Assembly: GCA_027618565.1 (NCBI GenBank)
Contig: JAQCEQ010000024.1
Span: 1-38,967, forward strand
Direction of reading: 5' to 3'
Source of the DNA: Planctomycetota bacterium
GTDB taxonomy: Bacteria > Planctomycetota > Phycisphaerae > Phycisphaerales > SM1A02
DNA: 38,967 bases
In this document: positions 24,245 to 32,993 of the stretch, piece after piece
Layout of the letters: every line of letters starts with the position of its first letter
Position numbering within the stretch: position 1 is the first letter of the stretch
Notes under the pieces: model-generated
The model's input: only the letters and a program-made list of their open reading frames with translations
The model's database searches: none
Told to the model about the DNA's origin: nothing
Translations under genes and position numbers: made by a program

Positions 24245-25180
24245 TCAGTCGGGCTGCGCCAGCGCAGACTGCCCGTCCTCAACGCTGCCGCGAAGGGCGG
24301 ACTCGCCCTCCACAATCCCCACAGCGGAGTTGGTATCCACGCTGATGATCCGAAGGTCGGCGATGTAGTTGTTGCCGTCCGCGATCATCATGCGCCAACC
24401 GTTGGCGATGCCCGCCCGGCTCCCCTGGTCGATCTCCGCGTAGACCGTGTCACCATCGCGACGGACGGCGGTGATGCGCGCCTCCAGCTCGATGGTCGGC
24501 TGCACGCCAGCCGTCTCGGGGGCCGGCTGCGGTTCGGGGAGTTCCGCGCTGGAGCCTGAGGCACCAAGTGCCGCGGAACGCGCCATGGCGTCCGCAGCAA
24601 CCAGTTCGGCGGCGGCGACCCGGGCCGTGGCGGTGGCCTTGGCCTCGCGAAGTCGTTGCAGTTGTTCCTGGAGGGCCATCTGTGCGCTGCGCGCCGCATC
24701 GAAGTCGCTGGCGATTACCTCCAGCTGCTTCTGCACTTCCATCAACTGCCGCTCGGCCGCGACCGCCCGATCACGCATTTCGCCGAGATCATTGGCGAGT
24801 GACTCCACCAAGACACCCCTCGACCGATCACTCTCGGCGAGAACTGCAAAGGTCGCGTCTCGCTGCGCGGCCTGCGCCTTCAGGCGCTCGGCATCCTGCA
24901 TGGAGCGCATGAGATCCGCGCCCTTCGCTTCCAGGTCCGCGGCCAACTTGGCGCGAGCGGTATCGGCGGCCGCGAGCTGTGCCTGAAGGTCGCTCTCGGT
25001 CCGCGTCATCGATGCGCGCACGGCGCCCAGTTCGTCGTGCGCGGACTGGGCGGCTGACTTCTGCTCGATGTAGTTCGTCCGGTAGGTCGACTCATTGGAC
25101 GCCTGCACGATGACAAACGGGACGGTTGCCACAGCAAGCAAAGCGACCAGGACGACGAAAATCTTGGTGAGTATGTGCAC
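24245..25180 (-). CDS. Membrane-anchored coiled-coil protein, function unknown
   Basis: From the GTG at 25180 the protein has 311 residues: an N-terminal membrane helix (ILTKIFVVLVALLAVATVPFV), a long Ala/Glu/Arg-rich coiled coil (about 30-200), a Pro/Glu-rich linker, and a C-terminal beta-like domain (about 225-300: AEIDQGSRAGIANGWRMMI, IADLRIISVDTNSAVGIVEG). An in-frame ATG at 25231 would add 17 residues (MRRSLGRPSRPSPTRP) that look less protein-like, so the GTG is preferred but not certain. The layout suggests a periplasmic spacer protein in the envelope. It follows the lnt fusion gene by 76 nt and precedes the 59-residue membrane protein. Confidence 0.8.
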   Translation of the reverse strand: MHILTKIFVVLVALLAVATVPFVIVQASNESTYRTNYIEQKSAAQSAHDELGAVRASMTRTESDLQAQLAAADTARAKLAADLEAKGADLMRSMQDAERLKAQAAQRDATFAVLAESDRSRGVLVESLANDLGEMRDRAVAAERQLMEVQKQLEVIASDFDAARSAQMALQEQLQRLREAKATATARVAAAELVAADAMARSAALGASGSSAELPEPQPAPETAGVQPTIELEARITAVRRDGDTVYAEIDQGSRAGIANGWRMMIADGNNYIADLRIISVDTNSAVGIVEGESALRGSVEDGQSALAQPD

Positions 25181-25256
25181 GTGGGGTCTCGTGGGTGAGG
25201 GTCGAGACGGTCGACCCAATGAGCGACGCATTCTAGACCGGATAAACGGTCGGCTG

Positions 25257-28043
25257 TCAACTGCCCGTGGCGAGTCCCCTTGAGCCGGCAGGACCCCTCA
25301 GAATTGCCGCCGCTGCCGCGATCTGTACGGACGAGTCTTCGTCCGCCAGAAGCACGCTGAGCGCCGTTCGTGAGTCGGGCGTCCCTACCGCCCCCAGCAG
25401 GAACGCCGCCGACGCGCGAATGGTGGGAGAGGCGCTCTTGGCACCCTCCATGCCGAGGTACTCGGGACCAGCCAGCGGTCCGCCACCCAGACGGACAAAG
25501 GCCGTCGCGGCCACGATCCGGAGCTCCATCGGGCGCGTCTGCGGCCCGTCCGCGGACATGATGCGGTGGAGGTGAGGGAGCGCCGCGGAGTCCCGGATCT
25601 CTTCGACCAGTTGGCACGCGAGGCCGATTCGTTCAGCCTTTGATTCCGGCTGGAAGAGGGCGGCGCGGAGAGGGTCCAACTGCGTCTCGTCACCAAGCAC
25701 GACCATGGCTGCCGCCACCTGCAGCAAGAAGATCGCCTCTCGATCGGGGTTGGCACGAGCGCTGACGCGGACCACGGCAGTCCGGAGGAGAGGCAAGGCG
25801 CTGGGGTTGCCAAGCTTGCCAAGGAGCGTCGCAGCATTGGCTCGGTCGGTCTCGGACTCCCCCAGCAACATTGTTCCCAACGGCGTCAGGTCGACCGACT
25901 CTCCGCAGCGCGAGAGCGCGTAGAGCGCGCCGGCACGCACGCTGGGATACCGGTCAAACAGGAGCGGTCGAGTGAGTGGCGCCAGCTCGCACGCTCGTTG
26001 GTCCCCGATGACGATGCATGTGGCGTATCGGACGGCGGGGTTGACATCCCCGATGAGTCGCTCGCAGACGGCCGAGAGAGCACCCGAGGAGTATCGAAGA
26101 GACTCCACCGCCCTCGCCCTGAGCTCGGCATCAGGCGCGGCGGCGGCCTGCAACAGGAGGTCCGTGGCGTTCTGGGTATTGCCAAGGTCCGAGGTCACCG
26201 CAAAGGGCTGGCGCGTTGCCGCCGGAGCCAACCTGGCTGGGCCGCCCTGACTGGCCGCATCTGGATCGCTGATGCTGGCCGACTTGGTGCTCCACGGCCG
26301 ATCGGAGGCCGATGGCAGATTCGTGCCGCTGCTGCACCCGGAGATCGACGCCAGAAGCACGACGGACAGCACGGCCGATGCGCACGACCGCGTCGTGCGT
26401 CGCGAGGGGATGAATCCGAGAAGCAGCACCATCGCAGCGATGGGTGATAGTACGCCTCCGATGGAAGCGAAGGGCGGGTCCAACGACGCGAGCCGTACGG
26501 AGAGCCGGTGCGCGCCCTCCTCCGACGGAGCGGCCATCCACACGAGGCGGCCGGCCGCGTCCACCTGGCACGAAATCCCCGTGTTGGCGCATCGGACCAG
26601 CTCGGTCCGATTCTCGATCGCCCGAGCCCGCGCCATTTGGAGGTGGTGGCGCCGACCAGCGACTGAGCTCCCAAACCATCCGTCGTTGGAAAGGTTCACG
26701 ATGACCTGCGCCTTCCGGACGCCGCGATCCCAGACCAGGCTTCGGACCACCCAGGCCATGGTGTCCTCGAAGCAGATCGGCGTGGCGATTCGGAACGGGC
26801 TCGCGCCTGCTGGGCAAACCTCCAGCGAGTCCAGTCGCGCACCCGCCGACAGGTCGAAGGACATGCCACTCGCCCCAAGTGCCAGCAGTTGCTCCTCCAG
26901 CCATTTCCAGCGTGAGATCACTGGCATGGTTTCCCCGAACGGAGTCAGGAACACCTTGTCGTACCGCTGCAGGTTCCCCAGAGGGCCCACGATGTAGGCA
27001 CTGTTGAACGAGTCATCGAAGGCCCACCGATCGCCCTCGACACGAAGCATGGTGGTTGCGTGGCTCCCCACCAGGAGCGGCGCACCGACCTCGCTTGAGA
27101 GTTCTCGAATCGCGTCTCGAAACATGGAGCCGGGGTAGGAGCCGCCCGCGGAGAGCACCTGGACCGTCTCCTCTTCCAGCCCGAATCCCGGGAGCACCGT
27201 TTCGGGCCACACCACCAGCGCCGGAGGAGGCGCCTCCGATGCCCCGTCCCTGGTGAGTCCAACCCATCGCCGCACATCGATGACCTGGTCCCGAGGCTCC
27301 CACCGAAGCTTGTTGCTCGTGGGGAGGTCCGTCTGAACCACGAGGAGTTCCACCGCGCGGGAGGTCTCCTGGGCGCTGTCGACCTGGTGCATCCTCCAGG
27401 ATCCATAGCAGAGCGTGACCACGACGACGCACGCCACGACAACCAACCCTTCCCGCCGCCGTCGGGGAACGGCGATCGCGAAGATCGCCCCGCTCATGGC
27501 GGCGCACAGCAGCGTGAGCATCGGAACCCCGAAGAGGTCAGCAGACTGTGCCAGCACCGGTGCTTCGACCAGTGGCACGCCACGGGAGAACCACGGATAC
27601 CCGCCAAGCACAAGTTCGCCCCTGAGCCACTCGAAGGTGACCGCCACAAGCGAGAGCTGCACCCACGCTGGCCAGTTGGGCCGCCGTCGGGCGAGCGACC
27701 GCAGCGCGACGAGTTCGGCGGCTGACCAGAGTCCCATGTAACACGCCAGGACAGGCAGCCCCAGCACGCTGACATCCTGGATCCACCACTCCAAGGAGAG
27801 CCAGGCTGGAACGGTCGAAGCAAAGGCCAGCACCGCAAGGGTCCTCGTCCGCCAGCCTTGCACGGCCAGCCCCAGTCCGGCCAACGGCACCAGCGAGACG
27901 GGGGCAAGGAGCCACAGTCCCCAGGGCTCGAAGGGAAGTGCGATCGATCCGGCGAACGAGAGCAGCCAGAGCGCGACCGCCCAGCCGGGCGTTCTGGCCC
28001 GCGCCGGGTCCGTGCCCTGATCGGGTCCCTTGAGTGTCTTCAC
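25257..28043 (-). CDS. lnt: Apolipoprotein N-acyltransferase fused to a HEAT-like lipoprotein
   Basis: One continuous frame of 928 residues. Residues 15-545 form a complete Lnt: N-terminal membrane helices (about 15-225), a periplasmic nitrilase-type domain with the catalytic triad Glu281 (VVWPETV), Lys363 (YDKVFLTPFGE) and Cys424 (TPICFEDT), and a last helix (SPIAAMVLLLGFI). Lnt adds the third acyl chain to lipoproteins. The frame then continues through SRRTTR, a second hydrophobic stretch and the lipobox ISGC (Cys570), into a Ser-rich spacer and HEAT-like repeats (about 605-920: LRARAVESLRYSSG, VRAGALYALSRCG, DRANAATLLGKLG). Such a lipobox is the start of a separate lipoprotein. The GTG at 28043, 4 nt after the accD stop, is the likely start. 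Either the fusion is real or an error joined two genes. Confidence 0.88.
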   Translation of the reverse strand: MKTLKGPDQGTDPARARTPGWAVALWLLSFAGSIALPFEPWGLWLLAPVSLVPLAGLGLAVQGWRTRTLAVLAFASTVPAWLSLEWWIQDVSVLGLPVLACYMGLWSAAELVALRSLARRRPNWPAWVQLSLVAVTFEWLRGELVLGGYPWFSRGVPLVEAPVLAQSADLFGVPMLTLLCAAMSGAIFAIAVPRRRREGLVVVACVVVVTLCYGSWRMHQVDSAQETSRAVELLVVQTDLPTSNKLRWEPRDQVIDVRRWVGLTRDGASEAPPPALVVWPETVLPGFGLEEETVQVLSAGGSYPGSMFRDAIRELSSEVGAPLLVGSHATTMLRVEGDRWAFDDSFNSAYIVGPLGNLQRYDKVFLTPFGETMPVISRWKWLEEQLLALGASGMSFDLSAGARLDSLEVCPAGASPFRIATPICFEDTMAWVVRSLVWDRGVRKAQVIVNLSNDGWFGSSVAGRRHHLQMARARAIENRTELVRCANTGISCQVDAAGRLVWMAAPSEEGAHRLSVRLASLDPPFASIGGVLSPIAAMVLLLGFIPSRRTTRSCASAVLSVVLLASISGCSSGTNLPSASDRPWSTKSASISDPDAASQGGPARLAPAATRQPFAVTSDLGNTQNATDLLLQAAAAPDAELRARAVESLRYSSGALSAVCERLIGDVNPAVRYATCIVIGDQRACELAPLTRPLLFDRYPSVRAGALYALSRCGESVDLTPLGTMLLGESETDRANAATLLGKLGNPSALPLLRTAVVRVSARANPDREAIFLLQVAAAMVVLGDETQLDPLRAALFQPESKAERIGLACQLVEEIRDSAALPHLHRIMSADGPQTRPMELRIVAATAFVRLGGGPLAGPEYLGMEGAKSASPTIRASAAFLLGAVGTPDSRTALSVLLADEDSSVQIAAAAAILRGPAGSRGLATGS
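26334..26405 (-). other. Internal lipoprotein signal peptide and lipobox in the lnt fusion
   Basis: Residues 547-570: a basic n-region (SRRTTRS), a 14-residue hydrophobic core (ASAVLSVVLLASIS) and Cys570 in lipobox ISGC, followed by SSG, a typical +2 Ser. Possible in-frame internal starts are ATG at 26432 and GTGs at 26372 and 26360; none has a Shine-Dalgarno and the GTGs would remove the basic n-region. Confidence 0.75.
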
Positions 28044-28047
28044 GGAC

Positions 28048-28884
28048 TCACTTCCCCGCGTAGTCCACCAAGCGGGCGATCTCCGTCCGCAGGTTGGCAC
28101 GATGAACGATGCGATCCACGAAGCCGGACTTCAAGAGAAACTCAGAGGTCTGGAATCCATCTGGGAGGTCCTGGCGAATCGTCTGCTTGATGACACGCGG
28201 CCCGGCGAAGCCGACGAGCGCCCTTGGTTCGGCGATGATCACATCGCCCAACATGGCAAAACTGGCCGTCACGCCCCCAGTGGTGGGATCGGCCAGGACG
28301 GAGATGAAGAGCCCCCCGGCACGGTCAAACCGTGCCAGCGCAGCACTGGTCTTGGCCATCTGCATGAGCGAGAAGCCAGACTCCTGCATGCGGGCACCGC
28401 CGGAACAGCTCACGATGATCAGCGGGAGGTCGTGGTCGGTGGCGTGCTCGATGGCATGGGTGATCTTCTCGCCAACCACACTCCCCATCGACCCCGCCAT
28501 GAAGGTGAAGTCCATCGCCGCCAGCATGATCCGCCGGCCCTTGACATAGGCGGTGCCGGTCTGCACGCCATCGTTCTCACCAGTGCTCGCCTGAGCGTCC
28601 GCAATGCGCTGCAAGTAGGGCTTGGTGTCCGTGAATACCAGAGGGTCCATCGGCGCCATGTGCGCGTTGATCGGCTCGAAGGTGCCGGTGTCCACCAGTT
28701 GCTCCACGCGCAACCTCCCCGAGATGCGGTGGTGGTGGTCGCACTTGGGGCACACCATGAGATTGACTTCAAGGGCGCGCCGAAACACGGTCTCCGAGCA
28801 GGCAGGGCACTGCACCCATTGCCCCTCCTTGACCGCACGCTTGTCGGTGATTGGCTCGTCCAGATCCCAGGTGATGGCACTCAT
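28048..28884 (-). CDS. accD: Acetyl-CoA carboxylase carboxyltransferase beta subunit
   Basis: The 278-residue protein has the N-terminal four-Cys zinc finger (CPACSE...CPKCDHH, about 26-50) that marks bacterial AccD, then the crotonase-like carboxyltransferase core with MDFTFMAGSMGSVVGEK, SCSGGARMQE, ADPTTGGVTASFAMLGDV and GFAGPRVI. With AccA, not in the window, it moves the carboxyl group from biotin to acetyl-CoA, the first committed step of fatty-acid synthesis. The ATG at 28884 overlaps the rpe stop (ATGA), and lnt starts 4 nt after its stop, so the three are translationally linked. Confidence 0.96.
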   Translation of the reverse strand: MSAITWDLDEPITDKRAVKEGQWVQCPACSETVFRRALEVNLMVCPKCDHHHRISGRLRVEQLVDTGTFEPINAHMAPMDPLVFTDTKPYLQRIADAQASTGENDGVQTGTAYVKGRRIMLAAMDFTFMAGSMGSVVGEKITHAIEHATDHDLPLIIVSCSGGARMQESGFSLMQMAKTSAALARFDRAGGLFISVLADPTTGGVTASFAMLGDVIIAEPRALVGFAGPRVIKQTIRQDLPDGFQTSEFLLKSGFVDRIVHRANLRTEIARLVDYAGK

Positions 28885-29603
28885 GAACTGACCGCCTCCC
28901 GAGCGGTGCGACGGTGCGAGCGGCGGTCGCCTCCGCGCATCGCAGCAATGACGGCGGATCGATCCTTCGCCCCAAAGATGGCCGTGGCACTGACCAGCGT
29001 GTCAAACCCGGCCTCCCGACAGGCCGATGCGTTCGCTGCGTTCACCCCTCCGTCAACCTGGAGCCGCTGATGATCCCCGAGCAGGCGACGCAATGCCCTT
29101 CCCTTTCGCAGCGCGATCGGCATGAACGCCTGGCCGGAGTAACCGGGATGGATGCTCATGACAAGGACCATGTCGCACTCGTCCAGCATCGGGCGGATGC
29201 GTGCAACCGCCGTGCGTGGGCTGATCGCGATGGCAGGTCGGCAACCAAGGGCACGAATCTGCCGGAGGAGGCGCCTGTGATTGCCTCGTGCCTCGGCGTG
29301 GATCGTGAGACCATCGGCACCCGCAGCCGCGAAGGGTTCCAGGAATCGCTCGGGCTCTTCCACCATGAGGTGGACATCAAGGGCCACCGTGGGGAACGAC
29401 TTCCGCAACGCACCGCACACCGCTGGCCCCATGCTCAGGTTGGGAACCAAGTGGCCGTCCATGACATCGACATGGATGAAGTCGGCGCCGGATCGAAGGG
29501 CGTCGCGCGTGTCTGACGCGAGTCGGGAGAAGTCAGCAGAAAGCACCGATGCCCCGACGATCGTCCGACCATGCGTCTGGAGGATGTGTGGGTCCGCCCT
29601 CAC
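28881..29603 (-). CDS. rpe: Ribulose-phosphate 3-epimerase
   Basis: A 240-residue TIM barrel with the metal and catalytic motifs of Rpe: GASVLSADFSRL, FIHVDVMDGHLVPN, DVHLMVEEP, LVMSIHPGYSGQAF and QVDGGVN. It interconverts ribulose 5-phosphate and xylulose 5-phosphate. The usual VNPGFGGQ loop reads IHPGYSGQ here, a variant but with Pro, Gly and Gln kept. The C-terminus carries a short basic tail (RGGDRRSHRRTAREA). The start is a GTG at 29603 overlapping the stop of the TlpA-like gene (GTGA), and the end overlaps accD (ATGA). Confidence 0.95.
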   Translation of the reverse strand: MRADPHILQTHGRTIVGASVLSADFSRLASDTRDALRSGADFIHVDVMDGHLVPNLSMGPAVCGALRKSFPTVALDVHLMVEEPERFLEPFAAAGADGLTIHAEARGNHRRLLRQIRALGCRPAIAISPRTAVARIRPMLDECDMVLVMSIHPGYSGQAFMPIALRKGRALRRLLGDHQRLQVDGGVNAANASACREAGFDTLVSATAIFGAKDRSAVIAAMRGGDRRSHRRTAREAVSS

Positions 29604-30670
29604 TCCCGACCGGCGACCCCCTCGCGCGCTGCCTGGTACCCGTCAAGGTCGGCCTTGAAGACCGACTTGGCATCGGGCAGCGCCACTTTGTAGGCCTTGC
29701 GCTGCGCGAAGTAGGCACCGCTGAGATCGCCGTGGAGAAACCTCACGCGAGCCTGTGCGGCGAGGGCACCAGCATCGGTGCCGCCCGAGACTTCGACCGC
29801 CTTCTCCGCCAGCGCCTGCGCCGCGTCAAGGTCGTGATCTGAAAGCCGCGGAGAGGTCGCCACGAAGACGGCCATCTCGGCCAGTTCGTCGGGTCCATCG
29901 CCGTAGGTGTCCAGGCACTGCGCGGCCCAAGCCTTGGCGGCCTCGGCGTCATGCTTCTGAGTGGCCAGCATCAGGTACTTCTCGGTCGCCGCATTGAACA
30001 TCACGCGCGGGTCCAGCTCCAGTGCCGCGTCGTAGTGAAGGATCGCCTGATTGAAGTTGCCTACCTTGGCCGCGCTCCGGGCGGCATCGATGAGCGGCTC
30101 GCCCTTGGGCGTGATGTCCGGGTCGTATCGACCCGAGAGGGCCAACTGCACGATGTCGTCGAACTTCTTGTCGTGCGGATTGCCGATCCAGAGGATCTTC
30201 TTGTTGGAAACGACAAAGGTGCACGGGATGCCCTTCTGGCCCGCCGCCTCCATCCATCGCCTCGCCGTCTCGCCACCCTTGTCCCAGGCGACCAAGTACC
30301 CCATGGCGTCGCCCTTCGCCTTGACGAAGGGATCGACCGGATCCCGCTCCTTGTCGGTGGAGATGCCGAGCACCGACAGGCCGCGCCAGTGGTTCTCCTT
30401 GTCCATCGTGTTGAGATGCGGGATGGCTCGCTTGCACGGGCCGCACCAGGTGGCCCAGAACTCCACCACGAGGACCTTGGAATTGAAGAGGTCGTCAAAG
30501 CCTTCTTCCGGCCCGGACACCACCTCCAAGTCCTTGAAGGAAGGCGCATCCGAGCCAGGCTTCAGCTTCTTGTCGTCCTGCATCGGTGCCGCGGTGGCCG
30601 ATGGGATCGAAACGACGGCTGGAAGCAGGAGGACGGTTGAGAGGACGATGATGGGAAGCGATCTGATCAT
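29600..30670 (-). CDS. Exported TlpA-like thioredoxin with C-terminal TPR-like region
   Basis: The 356-residue protein has a signal peptide (MIRSLPIIVLSTVLLLPAVV, cleavage near ATAAPM). A redoxin domain follows, with FWATWCGPCKRAIPHL (active Cys76 and Cys79), TDKERDPVDPFV and GIPCTFVV with the cis-Pro position. A helical C-terminal part (about 210-356) has TPR-like spacing (NFNQAILHYDAALELDP). It is probably a periplasmic disulfide reductase or membrane-tethered redox protein; the partner is unknown. It starts 19 nt after the pgk stop. On the minus strand GGAG precedes the ATG by about 10 nt, and TATAGT overlapping the pgk stop could be a -10 site. Confidence 0.9.
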   Translation of the reverse strand: MIRSLPIIVLSTVLLLPAVVSIPSATAAPMQDDKKLKPGSDAPSFKDLEVVSGPEEGFDDLFNSKVLVVEFWATWCGPCKRAIPHLNTMDKENHWRGLSVLGISTDKERDPVDPFVKAKGDAMGYLVAWDKGGETARRWMEAAGQKGIPCTFVVSNKKILWIGNPHDKKFDDIVQLALSGRYDPDITPKGEPLIDAARSAAKVGNFNQAILHYDAALELDPRVMFNAATEKYLMLATQKHDAEAAKAWAAQCLDTYGDGPDELAEMAVFVATSPRLSDHDLDAAQALAEKAVEVSGGTDAGALAAQARVRFLHGDLSGAYFAQRKAYKVALPDAKSVFKADLDGYQAAREGVAGRE

Positions 30671-30689
30671 GGTGCACACTCCAAGCACA

Positions 30690-31916
30690 CTATACGCGTG
30701 CCGAGGCCAGTTCCGAAGCATCTTCGATGGAGTCCAGCGTGACAAATGCCTTGCCCTCCATCATCTCCAGGCTGGCGCCGCCTCCCGTGCTCACATGGCT
30801 GAATCGATCCGCGACGCCCGCCTGCGCCACTGCGGCGGCGGTGTCTCCGCCACCCGCGACGACGATTCCTCCAGAAGCCGCCCGATCGGCGCACGCCCTC
30901 GCCAGCGCGAAGGTTGCCGCGTCGAAGGGTGGCGTCTCGAACGCTCCCACGGGACCGTTCCACATCACCGTCCCGGCGTTGCTGAGAATCGAGGCCCATT
31001 CCGCAAGCGTTCTTGGCCCGATGTCCAGTCCCATCCAACCGTCCGGTATGGCCGGGCCCTCCACCACTGTGTCCACACCTGCGGCCAACTGCTGCGCGCA
31101 GACAAAATCACTGGGGAGGTGGAATGAGATCCCTTTCGCTGCGGCCAGTTCCAGGATCGCACGCGCATCATCGACCAAGGCCGGCTCCACGCGGCTCGCA
31201 CCAGTGCCCAAGCCCTTGGCACGGAGGAAGGTGAAGGCCATCGCGCCGCCCACGAGGATTGTGTCGACCCGGTCCAGGAGATTGCGAAGCGCCGGGAGCT
31301 TGTCGGACACCTTGGCGCCACCCAGTATCGCCACGAAGGGTCTGGCGGGATGGTCCAGCACGCCTTGGAGGTACTGGAGTTCGCGACGCAAGAGATGCCC
31401 TACGACTCGCGGCTTCCCCGCCATCGCCAGCGGCAGCGCGTGCATGGAGGAGTCGGTACGGTGGCACGCCCCGAAAGCATCATTGCAATAGATGTCGCCA
31501 TACTCGGCCAGTTGCTTGGCAAAGTCGGGGCACCCCTTCTTCTCCGCCTTCTCAAAACGGAGATTCTCCAGCAGGATGACATCGCCAGGCTTGGAGGCCA
31601 AGACGGCGGCTCGCGCATCAGCGTGCGTGGGAGTCGGCCCCACAAGGCGAACGGGCCGTCCAAGCAACTGCTCCAGGTGGGCTCGCACCGGCTCCATCGA
31701 TTCGCCAGCCTCATAGCCCTTGCCCTCGGGCCGCCCCATGTGACTGGCCACGACCACGGATCCGCCACGGGAGAGGATCGATGTCAGGGTGGGCACGGTG
31801 AGCCGGATTCGACGGTCGTCCGAGATTCGACCGCCCTCGATGGGGACATTGAAGTCCGCACGCACGAAGACTCGCTTGCCACGGACATCCACATCGTCGA
31901 TGAAGCGCTTGGCCAT
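30690..31916 (-). CDS. pgk: Phosphoglycerate kinase
   Basis: The 408-residue protein carries the classic motifs: VFVRADFNVPIEGG, ASHMGRPEGK, ILLENLRFEKAEKKG, NDAFGACHRTDSS, AILGGAKVSDK, ILVGGAMAFTFL, WNGPVGAFE and GGGDTAAA. It makes ATP and 3-phosphoglycerate from 1,3-bisphosphoglycerate in glycolysis. ATG 31916 gives MAKRFIDDVDVRGKRV, the usual N-terminus. It is divergent from miaA with a 27-bp gap and is the first gene of the long minus-strand run down to polA. Confidence 0.97.
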   Translation of the reverse strand: MAKRFIDDVDVRGKRVFVRADFNVPIEGGRISDDRRIRLTVPTLTSILSRGGSVVVASHMGRPEGKGYEAGESMEPVRAHLEQLLGRPVRLVGPTPTHADARAAVLASKPGDVILLENLRFEKAEKKGCPDFAKQLAEYGDIYCNDAFGACHRTDSSMHALPLAMAGKPRVVGHLLRRELQYLQGVLDHPARPFVAILGGAKVSDKLPALRNLLDRVDTILVGGAMAFTFLRAKGLGTGASRVEPALVDDARAILELAAAKGISFHLPSDFVCAQQLAAGVDTVVEGPAIPDGWMGLDIGPRTLAEWASILSNAGTVMWNGPVGAFETPPFDAATFALARACADRAASGGIVVAGGGDTAAAVAQAGVADRFSHVSTGGGASLEMMEGKAFVTLDSIEDASELASARV

Positions 31917-31943
31917 GATTCCGTAGAAGATACGGGCATCCTC

Positions 31944-32891
31944 GTGCCCCTCCACGCGACCAAGCCCCCTCTTCGCACGCTGCTCATCGTGGGCCCCACG
32001 GCTGGCGGGAAGTCCTCGCTTGCCATGGAGCTGGCGGCGATGGCTCCAGCGGAAATCGTCAGCGCCGATTCGATGCAGGTGTACAAGGGCATGGACATTG
32101 GCACGGCGAAGGCAACGGGTGTGGAGCGCGAGGCAGTTCCGCACCACATGATCGACATCGCCGATCCACATCGGGACGAACCGACGGTTGCTGACTGGTT
32201 GGCTGGTGCGCGGCAGTCGATCGCCGACATACACACACGCGGCCGGCTGGCGATCGTGGTTGGTGGTACCAACCTCTACGTTCGCGCACTCATCGACGGG
32301 CTGGCGCCGCTTCCTGGGGCCGATGAGGCCATTCGTGCCGCGCTTGAGGAGGAATCCTTGGAGGTCCTTCGCAGCCGACTGACGGCCGTCGACCCCGAAG
32401 CTGCCAGTCGAATCCATGTCAACGATCGGCGGCGCACGGTTCGCGCCCTCGAGGTGGCGCAACTCACGGGGCGGCCGCTGTCCTCGCATCAGGTCGAATG
32501 GGGTGCACGGATCAGCGAGCTTCCACCCGGATGGAGCATCGTGGGGCTCGAGTGGGAGGTAGAGCAAATCAACCGCCGCATCAATGCGCGAGTCAAGGCG
32601 ATGATCGCGGCGGGATTCGCGGATGAAGTGCAGCGGCTGCGCCGGGTTGGACCGCTCTTGCGCCAGCCGAGCGAAGCGGTGGGATACGCCGAGATGTTGG
32701 CATGCCTCAACGGCCAATGCAGCGAGGACGATGCCATCGAACGGATCGCCATTCGGACGCGCCGATACGCGAAGCAGCAACGCACGTGGCTTCGGCATCT
32801 TCGCCTCATCCCGGGTGCCGTGTGGATTCCGATGGGCGAGGGACGACTGGTCGATGTGCGCGCGGCGCTGTCTGATAACTTTGATTTCTAG
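31944..32891 (+). CDS. miaA: tRNA dimethylallyltransferase
   Basis: The 315-residue protein starts at a GTG (31944), the only in-frame start giving the normal N-terminus just before the P-loop GPTAGGKSS (about 17-25). Further family motifs are SADSMQVYKGMDIGTAK, PHHMIDI, VVGGTNLYVRALIDGL, RRTVRALEV and EAVGYAEML. It transfers an isopentenyl group to A37 of tRNAs reading UNN codons; its donor DMAPP derives from the pathway of ispG, also in this window. It is divergent from pgk. No Shine-Dalgarno is visible. Confidence 0.95.
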   Translation: MPLHATKPPLRTLLIVGPTAGGKSSLAMELAAMAPAEIVSADSMQVYKGMDIGTAKATGVEREAVPHHMIDIADPHRDEPTVADWLAGARQSIADIHTRGRLAIVVGGTNLYVRALIDGLAPLPGADEAIRAALEEESLEVLRSRLTAVDPEAASRIHVNDRRRTVRALEVAQLTGRPLSSHQVEWGARISELPPGWSIVGLEWEVEQINRRINARVKAMIAAGFADEVQRLRRVGPLLRQPSEAVGYAEMLACLNGQCSEDDAIERIAIRTRRYAKQQRTWLRHLRLIPGAVWIPMGEGRLVDVRAALSDNFDF

Positions 32892-32899
32892 AAAAAAGT

Positions 32900-32918
32900 C
32901 ATCCCCCAGAGGGGGATG
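32900..32918. other. Stem-loop between miaA and topA
   Basis: CATCCCCC (32900-32907) and GGGGGATG (32911-32918) form a perfect 8-bp stem with an AGA loop. A run of six As precedes it, which would be a T-tract only on the minus strand; the plus strand has no T-tract. It may protect the miaA 3' end or act as a weak terminator. Confidence 0.6.
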
Positions 32919-32953
32919 GCACCGAATCTGCGATTCTTCCCCCATTTCTTGGG

Positions 32954-32982
32954 TTGACGCAGACGAGACATCTCTAGATAGT
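32954..32982 (+). promoter_or_regulatory. Promoter of topA
   Basis: TTGACG (32954-32959), a 17-bp spacer and GATAGT (32977-32982). The predicted start point lies about 5 nt before the topA ATG and no Shine-Dalgarno is present, so the mRNA may be nearly leaderless. Confidence 0.6.
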
Positions 32983-32993
32983 TCCACGCCCAC

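Noticed and set aside
28030-29070. Plus-strand frame opposite accD and rpe
   Set aside because: No protein-like motifs; both minus-strand genes are certain.
32900-32918. Intrinsic terminator of miaA
   Set aside because: The stem is good, but on the plus strand no T-tract follows; kept only as a stem-loop.
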